From the NCBI GenBank assembly GCA_003221595.1, contig QHSM01000391.1, forward strand, positions 1 to 6,813: 6,813 bases of DNA. Reading direction: 5' to 3'. The notes beneath the pieces were generated by a model. That model was given only the letters and a program-made list of their open reading frames with translations. It made no database searches and was not told the DNA's origin. A program made the translations under genes and the position numbers. Shown here piece by piece: positions 1-6,813 of the stretch. Positions within the stretch are counted from its first letter, which is position 1. Each line of letters begins with the position of its first letter. This stretch comes from Candidatus Rokuibacteriota bacterium. GTDB taxonomy: Bacteria; Methylomirabilota; Methylomirabilia; Rokubacteriales; CSP1-6.

Positions 1-168
1 CGTGCTGAGGAAGGCCGCTACCGCGTGGCCCTTCTCGAAGAACTTCACCGCCAGGATCGCGGCCAGGCTGCCGAAGATATAGAAGTCGTACCATTCGATG
101 ATGTTGCCGACCGACGCGGCGATGACGACGCGGCGGAGTTCCTTGGGTGGAACTTTAGACGCCCGCAT
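1..168 (-). CDS. MHS-family major facilitator transporter, N-terminal fragment (runs off left edge)
   Basis: Only the first 56 residues lie in the window. After a short basic N-terminus (Arg2, Lys5, Lys9, Arg12, Arg13), a hydrophobic segment from about residue 14 to 41 forms the first membrane helix. It carries the stretch GNIIEWYDFYIFG (21-33). The G-N-x-x-E-W-[YF]-D-F pattern is the hallmark of the metabolite:H+ symporter branch of the major facilitator superfamily (relatives of KgtP, ProP and ShiA), which import dicarboxylates, osmolytes or aromatic acids with protons across the inner membrane. The ATG at 168 is supported by an AAGGAG ribosome site (complement of 173-178) four bases upstream. 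The gene follows acs in the same direction after about 160 bp, so an organic acid substrate is plausible, but specificity cannot be read from this fragment. The family call is firm; the substrate is unknown. Confidence 0.85.
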   Translation of the reverse strand, partial: MRASKVPPKELRRVVIAASVGNIIEWYDFYIFGSLAAILAVKFFEKGHAVAAFLST

Positions 169-261
169 AGGTCTCCTTTGTGCGCAGCCGTTGCGACCGC
201 GGGCGCTCGTCCACCGGAACGAACCCGTCGGCCGGTCAACTCTCCTAGTTCTGCCCGTCCC

Positions 262-276
262 GCAGGCACTATGCCA
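262..276 (-). promoter_or_regulatory. Candidate sigma-54 (-24/-12) promoter for the transporter gene
   Basis: Read on the minus strand, this site is TGGCATAGTGCCTGC. It matches the sigma-54 consensus at the essential GG and GC dinucleotides with the correct spacing, and also at the TGGCA block and the T before GC. Transcription would start near 250, leaving a leader of about 80 nt before the transporter ATG at 168. The same bases contain a short GGCA/TGCC dyad, which could explain part of the match by chance. It was found by eye and is untested. The rest of the 169-329 gap shows no clear rho-independent terminator for acs. Confidence 0.35.
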
Positions 277-329
277 CAGAAGCGAGACCTAAAAGGTTGA
301 TTTTGTGCGAGTTGACCCCCAGGAAGCGG

Positions 330-2285
330 CTAGGCCTCCTGCTCCTCGTACTTCGTCTTGAGCTGGGCGACGACCGTCGGATCGGCCAGCGTCGTCGTGT
401 CGCCCAGGGCGCGGCCCTCGGCAATGTCGCGCAGAAGCCGGCGCATGATCTTGCCGCTTCGCGTCTTCGGCAGCTCGGCCGAGAAGATGACGTCGTCGGG
501 CCGCGCCAGCGACCCGATCTTCTTCGCGACGTGGGCCTTCAGCTCGTCCATGAGCGCGGGCGAGCCGTCGACCCCGCTCTTGACCGTGACGAACGCGGCG
601 ATCGCCTGCCCCTTGATGTCGTGGTTCTTGCCGATGACGGCCGCCTCGGCCACCGACTTGTGATCGACCAGCGCCGATTCCACCTCCATCGTGGACACGC
701 GGTGGCCCGAGACGTTCATGACGTCGTCGACACGCCCGAGAAGCCAGAAGTAGCCGTCCTCGTCGCGCTTGGCGCCGTCGCCGGTGAAATAGATGTTGTC
801 GTACTTCGACCAGTACTGCTTCACGAACCGGTCGGGGTCGCCCCAGATTCCCCGCAGCATCCCCGGCCACGGCTTGCGGAGCACCAGGTAGCCCGACTTC
901 GCCGGCTTGCCCTTCTCGTCGAGCACCTCGGCGTCGACCCCCGGGAACGGGAGCGTCGCCGAGCCGGGCTTGAGCGTGGTGAGACCCGGCAGGGGCGTGA
1001 TGAGGATGTGACCCGTCTCGGTCTGCCACCACGTGTCGACCACGGGGCAGCGGCCGCCGCCGATGACCTTCCAGTACCAGACCCACGCTTCCGGATTGAT
1101 CGGCTCGCCGACGGAGCCGAGCAGCCGGAGGCTCGAGAGGTCGCACCGCTTCGGGTACTCCTCGCCCCACTTCATGAACGTCCGGATCGCGGTGGGCGCC
1201 GTGTAGCAGATCGTGACGCCGTACTTCTCGACGACGCGCCAGAACCGGTCCTTGTCCGGGTAGTCGGGCGTGCCCTCGTACATGACAGTGGTGGCGCCGT
1301 TCGCGAGGGGCCCGTAGACGATGTAGGAGTGGCCGGTGACCCAGCCGATGTCGGCGGTGCACCAGTAGACGTCGTCTTCGTGGAGATCGAAGATCCATTG
1401 GTGGGTCGCGCTGACGCCGGTCAGGTAGCCGCCGGTCGTGTGGATGATGCCCTTGGGCTTGCCGGTGGAGCCGGAGGTGTAGAGGAGGTAGAGGAGATCC
1501 TCGGAGTCCATCGGCTCGGCCGGGCAGCGCGCCGGCGCGTCCTTGACGAAGTCGTGCCACCAGACGTCGCGGCCGCTCTGCATCTCGACCGGCTGGCCGG
1601 TACGCTTGAGCACGACGACGGTCTTGACGCCGGGGGCGCCGCTCAGCGCGTCGTCGGTGTTCTTCTTGAGCGGCACCGTGCCGCCGCGGCGATAGCCGCC
1701 GTCGGCGGTAATGACCAGCGTCGACTCGGCGTCGTGGATCCGCTCGCGGACCGCCTCCGGCGAGAAGCCGCCGAAGATGACGCTGTGGGCGGCGCCGATC
1801 CGCGCGCAGGCCAGCATCGCGATCGGCAGCTCGGGCACCATCGGCATGTAGATCGTCACCCGGTCGCCCTTGCGCACGCCGTGCCGCTTCAGCGCCGCCG
1901 CGAAGCGATTGACCTCGCGGTAGAGATCCCAGTAGGTCAGGACCCGCGAATCCCCCGGCTCGCCTTCCCAGATGATCGCGGCCTTCGTCTTGCGCGGGCC
2001 GGTCACGTGGCGATCGATGCAGTTGTAGGCCACGTTGAGCTTGCCGCCGACGAACCACTTCGCGTAGGGCGGCTTCCACTCGAGCGCCTTCTTCCAGGGC
2101 TTGAACCAGTGAAGCTCGCGGGCGCGCCCTTCCCAGAACTTCACGAAGTTCCGCTGCGCCTCGGCGTAGATCGCCTTCCGGTTCATCACGGCGTTCTTCA
2201 CGAACGCCGCGGGAGGGGGAAACTTGCGCTTCTCCTTGAGAAGCGCCTCGATGGGCACGTCTGCCTTTACCTTCGCCTGAGCCAT
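330..2285 (-). CDS. acs: Acetyl-CoA synthetase (AMP-forming)
   Basis: A cytoplasmic enzyme that activates acetate with ATP to acetyl-AMP and then transfers the acetyl group to CoA. At 651 residues it matches the usual length of the family (about 650). The N-terminal ACAS region is followed by the adenylation core. The ATP-binding motif TSGSTGKPKG is at 270-279 and DTWWQTETG at 417-425. Its second Trp (420) corresponds to the residue that restricts the acyl pocket to acetate. TGD is at 501-503 and the hinge/A8 motif GRVDDVMNVSGHR at 517-529. The C-terminal lid motif PKTRSGKIMRR (606-616) contains Lys612, the catalytic lysine that is reversibly acetylated in homologues. The reading frame stays open far upstream, into the malic enzyme gene. 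The ATG at 2285 was chosen because it gives the family length and has a GAGGAAAG ribosome site just before it. It lies 44 bp after the malic enzyme stop, so co-transcription is likely. Confidence 0.96.
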   Translation of the reverse strand: MAQAKVKADVPIEALLKEKRKFPPPAAFVKNAVMNRKAIYAEAQRNFVKFWEGRARELHWFKPWKKALEWKPPYAKWFVGGKLNVAYNCIDRHVTGPRKTKAAIIWEGEPGDSRVLTYWDLYREVNRFAAALKRHGVRKGDRVTIYMPMVPELPIAMLACARIGAAHSVIFGGFSPEAVRERIHDAESTLVITADGGYRRGGTVPLKKNTDDALSGAPGVKTVVVLKRTGQPVEMQSGRDVWWHDFVKDAPARCPAEPMDSEDLLYLLYTSGSTGKPKGIIHTTGGYLTGVSATHQWIFDLHEDDVYWCTADIGWVTGHSYIVYGPLANGATTVMYEGTPDYPDKDRFWRVVEKYGVTICYTAPTAIRTFMKWGEEYPKRCDLSSLRLLGSVGEPINPEAWVWYWKVIGGGRCPVVDTWWQTETGHILITPLPGLTTLKPGSATLPFPGVDAEVLDEKGKPAKSGYLVLRKPWPGMLRGIWGDPDRFVKQYWSKYDNIYFTGDGAKRDEDGYFWLLGRVDDVMNVSGHRVSTMEVESALVDHKSVAEAAVIGKNHDIKGQAIAAFVTVKSGVDGSPALMDELKAHVAKKIGSLARPDDVIFSAELPKTRSGKIMRRLLRDIAEGRALGDTTTLADPTVVAQLKTKYEEQEA

Positions 2286-2329
2286 GGCTTTCCTCGTGTG
2301 CTGGGTTACCGCGTCGTCGCCGTCACCAC

Positions 2330-3769
<1,440 letters not shown>

Positions 3770-3871
3770 CGTGGACGCCTCCGTGAGTGAATTCTGCCCG
3801 TGGGCGGGCGTATTCTACCTCTGTTGTAGAGGCTTTCGCGAGGGAGTACGCTCGGGCGGGAGGCGGTGCTC
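3770..3871. promoter_or_regulatory. Divergent control region between the malic enzyme operon and the DUF169/MtaA-like gene
   Basis: This 102-bp gap must hold the promoters for both directions. On the minus strand, TAGAAT (complement of 3812-3817) is one mismatch from the -10 consensus and lies 42 bases before the malic enzyme ATG, but no good -35 is visible. On the plus strand, TTGTAG (3824-3829) and TACGCT (3847-3852) are 17 bp apart and make only a weak sigma-70-like pair. The ribosome site GGGAGG (3858-3863) serves the plus-strand gene. Confidence 0.35.
3814..3830. promoter_or_regulatory. 17-bp dyad, possible operator
   Basis: TCTAC and GTAGA flank a 7-bp centre, giving a perfect 5-bp half-site dyad. 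A second dyad, CCTCT/AGAGG (3818-3822 and 3828-3832), is nested with it. The site overlaps the minus-strand -10-like TAGAAT and the plus-strand TTGTAG, where a regulator could control both directions. The half-sites are short and chance is a real alternative. I do not recognise the regulator. Confidence 0.3.
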
Positions 3872-5743
3872 ATGATCGACGTCAAGACGGCTGATCGGGA
3901 ACTCCAGCTCTACATCCGTCCGCAGACGTTCCCGGTGGCGATCCGGATGCTGCGACCGGGCGAGGAAATTCCCGAGCGGGCTCGGCGACCCGCGCGTGAC
4001 TTCAAGAAGCTCAGCATGAACTGCCAGGTCATCGACATGGCCCGGCGCTACGGCTGGATGATCGCCCTCACGCGCGAGGACCACATCTGCTCGCTCGGCA
4101 TCGCGGCCCTCGGCTTCGAGAAGCCGACGCACCTGCACACCTCGGGGACGCTCTGCGAGGGGATGTACACGGAGACGAAGGCGGCCGGGCAGCGGTCGGA
4201 GGCCGCGGTCGACAAGTTCGCGCCGGGCGAGTTCGCGACCCTGCTGGTGGCGCCGCTCGATCGCACCACGTTCGAGCCGCACCTGGTCTGCATCTACGCC
4301 AACCCCGCCCAGGTCATGCGCCTGACGCAGGCCGCGCTCTGGAAGCGCGGCGGCAAGCTCACCTCGGCCTTCGGCGGCCGCATCGACTGCTCCGAGATCA
4401 TCGTCACGACCATGCGGACGGACCAGCCGCAGGTGATCCTGCCCTGCTCCGGCGACCGCATCTTCGGCCAGACGCAGGACCACGAGATGGCCTTCACGAT
4501 TCCCTGGAATCAGATGGAGGAGGTCATCGAGGGGCTCAAGGGCACCCACAACGGCGGCATCCGCTACCCGATCACCCAGTTCATGGAGTACGAGGCCAAG
4601 CTGCCGCCGAAGTACATGGAGGCCAACCGCATCTGGGACGTCGAGCGCGGCCGCGCGCAGTTCACGAATCGCGACCGCGTCGTCGCCGCGTACCGCCGCT
4701 CGTTCACCGATCGGGTCCCGGTCTACCCGATCGTCGCCTCGTTCGCCGGCACGCTCGACGGCCTCTCGATCGAGGAGTACTGCACGAACGTGCCCAAGGC
4801 GATCACGGCGATGATGAACTATTACGAGCGCTACCAGCCCGACGTGGTGCTCGCCTACAACGATCTGGCGAAGGAGGCCGAGGCGTTCGGCTGCCGGGTG
4901 AAGTACTCCGACTACGTGGTGCCGTCGATCGACCAGCACGTCCTCCACGACGACAAGGCGAAGCTGGCGCGGTTGGTCATGCCCGACCCGGCGAAGACCG
5001 CGCGCCTGCCCGGCTTCCTCGAGCAGTGCGCGGCGCTCGTGCGGGCCAAGCCCCCGACCGCGATCGGCGCCGTCGCGGTGGGCCCCTGGACGATCGCCAT
5101 GCTGCTCCGGAATCCCGAGACCATGCTGCTCGACACCTTCGAGGACCCGCAGTTCATCCACGACCTCATGCGGGTCACGACCGACTTCTGCAAGATCTGG
5201 GGCGACGCGATCGTGAAGACCGGGATCGGCCTCTCCTTCTCCGAGCCGACCGCGTCGATCAGCCTGATCTCGCCCGATAACTACCGCGACTTCGTCGCGC
5301 CGTACCACAAGGAGCTGGTCGACTACTTCAAGGCCAAGAAGGTCGGCGTGACGACGCACATCTGCGGCACGACCTATCCGATCTACGAGGACCTGATCCG
5401 CTGCGGCTTCTCGACGGTGTCGTTCGATCTCGATCAGCAGGGCGACCCGAAGCTCTACGTCGATCAGCTCACGCGCTTCATGGACGTGTCGAAGGGCCGG
5501 GTCGTGGCGATCGGCAACGTGGACGCGACGAAGTTCGAGCGCACCAGCAAGGAGGCGATGGTGGCCGACGTCCGCCGCTGTATCGACGCCGCGGCCCGCC
5601 ACTCGGCCTTCATCCTGTCGACGTCCTGCGAGATTCCGCCGCGCTCCGAGCCGGAAATCGTCAAGTGGTTCATGGACGCGGCGTGGGAATACGGCCGCTA
5701 CGACCGCGTCTTCGACGGCGCCGAGCCGACGCCCGCCGCCTGA
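3872..5743 (+). CDS. DUF169 / uroporphyrinogen decarboxylase (MtaA-like) fusion protein
   Basis: A 623-residue protein of two parts with no signal peptide or membrane segment. Residues about 13-248 resemble DUF169 (COG2043): PVAIRML near the start, then conserved-looking Cys51, Cys73 (HICSLG), Cys95, Cys173 (RIDCSE) and Cys192 (LPCSGDR). Residues about 265-612 form a uroporphyrinogen decarboxylase-fold barrel, opening with DRVPVYPI (280-287). It carries HIC at 496-498, GNVDAT at 548-553 and STSCEIPP at 584-591. His496, Cys498 and Cys586 reproduce the HxC...C zinc ligand pattern of the corrinoid-linked methyltransferases (MtaA, MtbA, CmuA), so methyl transfer fits better than haem synthesis. 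The substrate is unknown and no corrinoid protein is encoded nearby. The ATG at 3872 is preferred because GGGAGG lies eight bases upstream; the in-frame GTG at 3866 is only two bases from it. It stands alone as a transcription unit, divergent from the malic enzyme. Confidence is high for the C-terminal family, moderate for DUF169 and low for the reaction. Confidence 0.88.
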   Translation: MIDVKTADRELQLYIRPQTFPVAIRMLRPGEEIPERARRPARDFKKLSMNCQVIDMARRYGWMIALTREDHICSLGIAALGFEKPTHLHTSGTLCEGMYTETKAAGQRSEAAVDKFAPGEFATLLVAPLDRTTFEPHLVCIYANPAQVMRLTQAALWKRGGKLTSAFGGRIDCSEIIVTTMRTDQPQVILPCSGDRIFGQTQDHEMAFTIPWNQMEEVIEGLKGTHNGGIRYPITQFMEYEAKLPPKYMEANRIWDVERGRAQFTNRDRVVAAYRRSFTDRVPVYPIVASFAGTLDGLSIEEYCTNVPKAITAMMNYYERYQPDVVLAYNDLAKEAEAFGCRVKYSDYVVPSIDQHVLHDDKAKLARLVMPDPAKTARLPGFLEQCAALVRAKPPTAIGAVAVGPWTIAMLLRNPETMLLDTFEDPQFIHDLMRVTTDFCKIWGDAIVKTGIGLSFSEPTASISLISPDNYRDFVAPYHKELVDYFKAKKVGVTTHICGTTYPIYEDLIRCGFSTVSFDLDQQGDPKLYVDQLTRFMDVSKGRVVAIGNVDATKFERTSKEAMVADVRRCIDAAARHSAFILSTSCEIPPRSEPEIVKWFMDAAWEYGRYDRVFDGAEPTPAA

Positions 5744-5771
5744 TCGCCCGCCACGGCCCCGCCAGAAACGC

Positions 5772-5805
5772 CGAAGGGGTCAGCCGGTCGCGGCTGACCC
5801 CTTCG
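5772..5805. terminator. Bidirectional hairpin terminator between convergent genes
   Basis: A perfect 15-bp inverted repeat (5772-5786 and 5791-5805, arm CGAAGGGGTCAGCCG) encloses a GTCG loop. It starts 28 bases after the stop of the DUF169/MtaA-like gene and lies between it and the convergent RRM gene. The plus strand continues with TCTTCGTC and the minus strand with GCGTTTCTGG. Both are only modestly T-rich, so termination may be imperfect, but position and symmetry support a shared terminator. Confidence 0.75.
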
Positions 5806-5816
5806 TCTTCGTCAGT

Positions 5817-5839
5817 CGCGCGCCGCCCTGCGGCGCGCG
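5817..5839 (-). terminator. GC-rich hairpin just after the RRM gene, possible terminator or 3' end stabiliser
   Basis: A 10-bp all-GC stem (5817-5826 and 5830-5839) with a 3-base loop begins seven bases downstream of the RRM stop codon. No T-run follows it, so it may be an RNA 3' end protector or pause hairpin working with the larger hairpin at 5772-5805 rather than a stand-alone terminator. Confidence 0.45.
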
Positions 5840-5846
5840 CTTCGCA

Positions 5847-6224
5847 CTACCACTTCACGGGCTTGGAGGGACGGTGCGCGTAGCCGCTGTCCCGCCCGCC
5901 ACCACCACCGGGACCGCGGCCGCCCCCGCCGGGACGCCCACCGCCACCGGGCCGGCCGCCGCCACCGGTGCGCGGCGCCTGGGGGTTCGAGATCTCAACC
6001 GTGATCCGCCGGCCGTCGAGCTCGCGCCCGTTCAGCTGGGAGATCGAGCTCTGGGCCTCCTCGGCGGTGCCCATCTCGACGAATCCGAATCCCCGCGACT
6101 GGCCGGAGAAACGGTCGGTGATCACCGTCGCTGACAGGACATTGCCGCACTGGGTAAAGAACTCCCTGAGCCCTTCGCTGGTCGTGGAGTATGCGAGACC
6201 GCCGATGTACAGTTTGGATGCCAT
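5847..6224 (-). CDS. Glycine-rich RRM RNA-binding protein
   Basis: A 125-residue cytoplasmic protein with a single RNA recognition motif at about 3-80. RNP2 is LYIGGL (5-10) and RNP1 is RGFGFVEM (44-51), with the two RNA-stacking aromatics Phe46 and Phe48 in place. The tail (86-111) is nearly all glycine with Arg-Pro interruptions (GGGGRP repeated), followed by a basic end (SKPVKW). This plan matches the bacterial Rbp family, small single-stranded RNA binders often induced by cold and thought to act as RNA chaperones. The RNA targets here are unknown. The ATG at 6224 was chosen because the RRM begins right after it and GAGGGG sits five bases upstream; an in-frame start 12 codons earlier would add unrelated residues. 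The repeated glycine codons make 5890-5970 a G/C-rich low-complexity tract prone to slippage. It follows the sigma-54 activator gene after 144 bp and probably has its own promoter. Confidence 0.95.
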   Translation of the reverse strand: MASKLYIGGLAYSTTSEGLREFFTQCGNVLSATVITDRFSGQSRGFGFVEMGTAEEAQSSISQLNGRELDGRRITVEISNPQAPRTGGGGRPGGGGRPGGGGRGPGGGGGRDSGYAHRPSKPVKW

Positions 6225-6322
6225 CTGAACCCCCTCGGACTGTCTTCCGCTCTCTTGCACGCCCCGCGAGCGCGGAAGGCCTTGATTCCTCGGGGGCTAG
6301 GCCCGCCCAAACGACGGGACGT

Positions 6323-6342
6323 TTCCCAGTGTACACAGGGAA
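6323..6342. promoter_or_regulatory. 20-bp near-perfect palindrome, candidate operator upstream of the RRM gene
   Basis: TTCCCAGTGTACACAGGGAA is symmetrical at 18 of 20 positions. The perfect 8-bp core GTGTACAC is joined to TTCCC/GGGAA arms through one A:A mismatch pair. It lies about 100 bases upstream of the RRM start and overlaps the candidate -10 (TACACT). Symmetry with no loop is more like a binding site for a dimeric regulator than a terminator, and no T-run follows on the minus strand. Confidence 0.5.
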
Positions 6343-6355
6343 CGACCGGGCGCAA
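6328..6355 (-). promoter_or_regulatory. Candidate sigma-70-type promoter of the RRM gene
   Basis: On the minus strand, TTGCGC (complement of 6350-6355) is followed after 16 bp by TACACT (complement of 6328-6333). Each is a partial match to the -35 and -10 consensus. Transcription would begin near 6321 and leave a leader of roughly 97 nt. That leader contains a 7-bp inverted repeat (6244-6250 with 6272-6278) that could form a stem in the RNA. Long structured leaders are known from cold-shock genes, but nothing here proves that mode of control. Confidence 0.35.
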
Positions 6356-6368
6356 CTGGACCTAGCGC

Positions 6369-6813
6369 CTACTGCATGAATTCCTGGGGGCGGATGTCGT
6401 ACCCGATGATCTTGCGGTAGAGCGTCTTGGGGTCGATCGCCAGCAGCGCGGCCGCCTTGCCGCGGTGGCCGCCGACCTGGCGCAGCGTGGCCAGGATGTG
6501 CAGGCGTTCCATCGCCTCGAGGCTGCCCCCGGGCGACGCCGCGGCGGGCGCCGTCGTGCCCAGGACCTCGGGCGGAAGGTCCCCGGGCTGGATCTCCTCG
6601 CCTTTACTCAGGATGACCGCGCGCTCGATGGCGTGAAGGAGCTCGCGCACGTTGCCCGGCCAGCCGTACGCCTCGAGCGCCGCGAGCGCGGCGGCGCTGA
6701 GCCGCTTGACGCCGTACGTGGCGTTCGCCCTGACGAAGTGCCCGGCCAGCAGCGCCACATCGTCCCGCCGCTCGCGCAAAGGCGGCAGGGCGATCGCGAT
6801 CGTGTTGATTCGA
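6369..6813 (-). CDS. Sigma-54-dependent transcriptional activator, C-terminal part (runs off right edge)
   Basis: The reading frame is open to the right edge, and 147 residues are visible. It begins inside the AAA+ domain (RINTIAIALPPLRERRDDV, the usual sequence preceding the lid of NtrC-family activators). The lid motif WPGNVREL is at visible residues 51-58, and a proline/alanine linker follows at about 83-96. The C-terminal Fis-type helix-turn-helix (about 98-139) ends in the typical PKTLYRKI. Such proteins bind upstream enhancers and use ATP to open sigma-54 RNA polymerase complexes. The N-terminal sensory or receiver domain lies outside the window, so the signal is unknown. The sequence upstream of the TTG at 6777-6779 is still AAA+ domain, so that codon is not the start. 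The RRM gene follows in the same direction after 144 bp and appears to have separate promoter elements. Confidence 0.93.
   Translation of the reverse strand, partial: RINTIAIALPPLRERRDDVALLAGHFVRANATYGVKRLSAAALAALEAYGWPGNVRELLHAIERAVILSKGEEIQPGDLPPEVLGTTAPAAASPGGSLEAMERLHILATLRQVGGHRGKAAALLAIDPKTLYRKIIGYDIRPQEFMQ

Noticed and set aside
169..290. Inverted pair AGGTCTC (169-175) and GAGACCT (284-290) flanking the acs-transporter gap
   Set aside because: Only 7 bp and more than 100 bp apart, with no associated mobile gene or duplication. Chance is the simplest explanation.
3815..5602. Long minus-strand open frame (595 codons) opposite the DUF169/MtaA-like gene
   Set aside because: Low-complexity Arg/Asp/Val/Leu translation with no motif. 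The opposite strand has clear family motifs and a ribosome site.
3872..5743. Reading this gene as haem-pathway uroporphyrinogen decarboxylase (hemE)
   Set aside because: The HxC...C zinc-site pattern and the extra DUF169 half fit the MtaA-like branch, not HemE, which is about 350 residues and lacks these ligands.
5874..6134. Plus-strand open frame opposite the glycine-rich tail of the RRM protein
   Set aside because: Ala/Pro/Thr-rich low-complexity translation created by the complement of glycine codons; no motif.

Overview
The window is GC-rich bacterial chromosome. Genes are densely packed, mostly on the minus strand, with strong G/C third-position bias. It holds six protein genes, two cut by the window edges. 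I see no RNA genes, insertion sequences, CRISPR arrays or phage genes. The gene set (ACT-domain malic enzyme, acetyl-CoA synthetase, MHS-type transporter, a uroporphyrinogen decarboxylase/MtaA-family protein, a glycine-rich RRM protein, a sigma-54 activator) would fit a soil or sediment bacterium such as Rokubacteria/Methylomirabilota or a deltaproteobacterial lineage. That placement is inference from composition and gene content only.

Layout. On the minus strand, from right to left, a malic enzyme with an N-terminal ACT domain (3769-2330) is followed after 44 bp by acetyl-CoA synthetase (2285-330). About 160 bp further on comes the start of an MHS-family major facilitator transporter (168 to beyond position 1). 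The first two are very probably one operon. The transporter may be read through from it or use its own promoter, and a sigma-54-like -24/-12 element lies upstream of it. Together they suggest uptake and activation of small organic acids: acetate enters as acetyl-CoA, and malate is converted to pyruvate under ACT-domain control.

Divergent from the malic enzyme, across a roughly 100-bp control region with a small dyad, is the most unusual gene (3872-5743, plus strand). It encodes a 623-residue two-domain protein, with a DUF169-like, cysteine-containing half fused to a uroporphyrinogen decarboxylase/MtaA-like half that keeps the His-X-Cys...Cys zinc-site pattern of cobalamin-dependent methyltransferases. 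It ends at a perfect 15-bp hairpin that probably terminates transcription from both sides.

On the minus strand to the right are a small glycine-rich RRM RNA-binding protein (6224-5847) and the C-terminal end of a sigma-54-dependent activator (6813-6369). The 144-bp gap between them holds a 20-bp near-perfect palindrome overlapping a plausible -10 element. This suggests the RRM gene has its own regulated promoter and a leader of about 100 nt.
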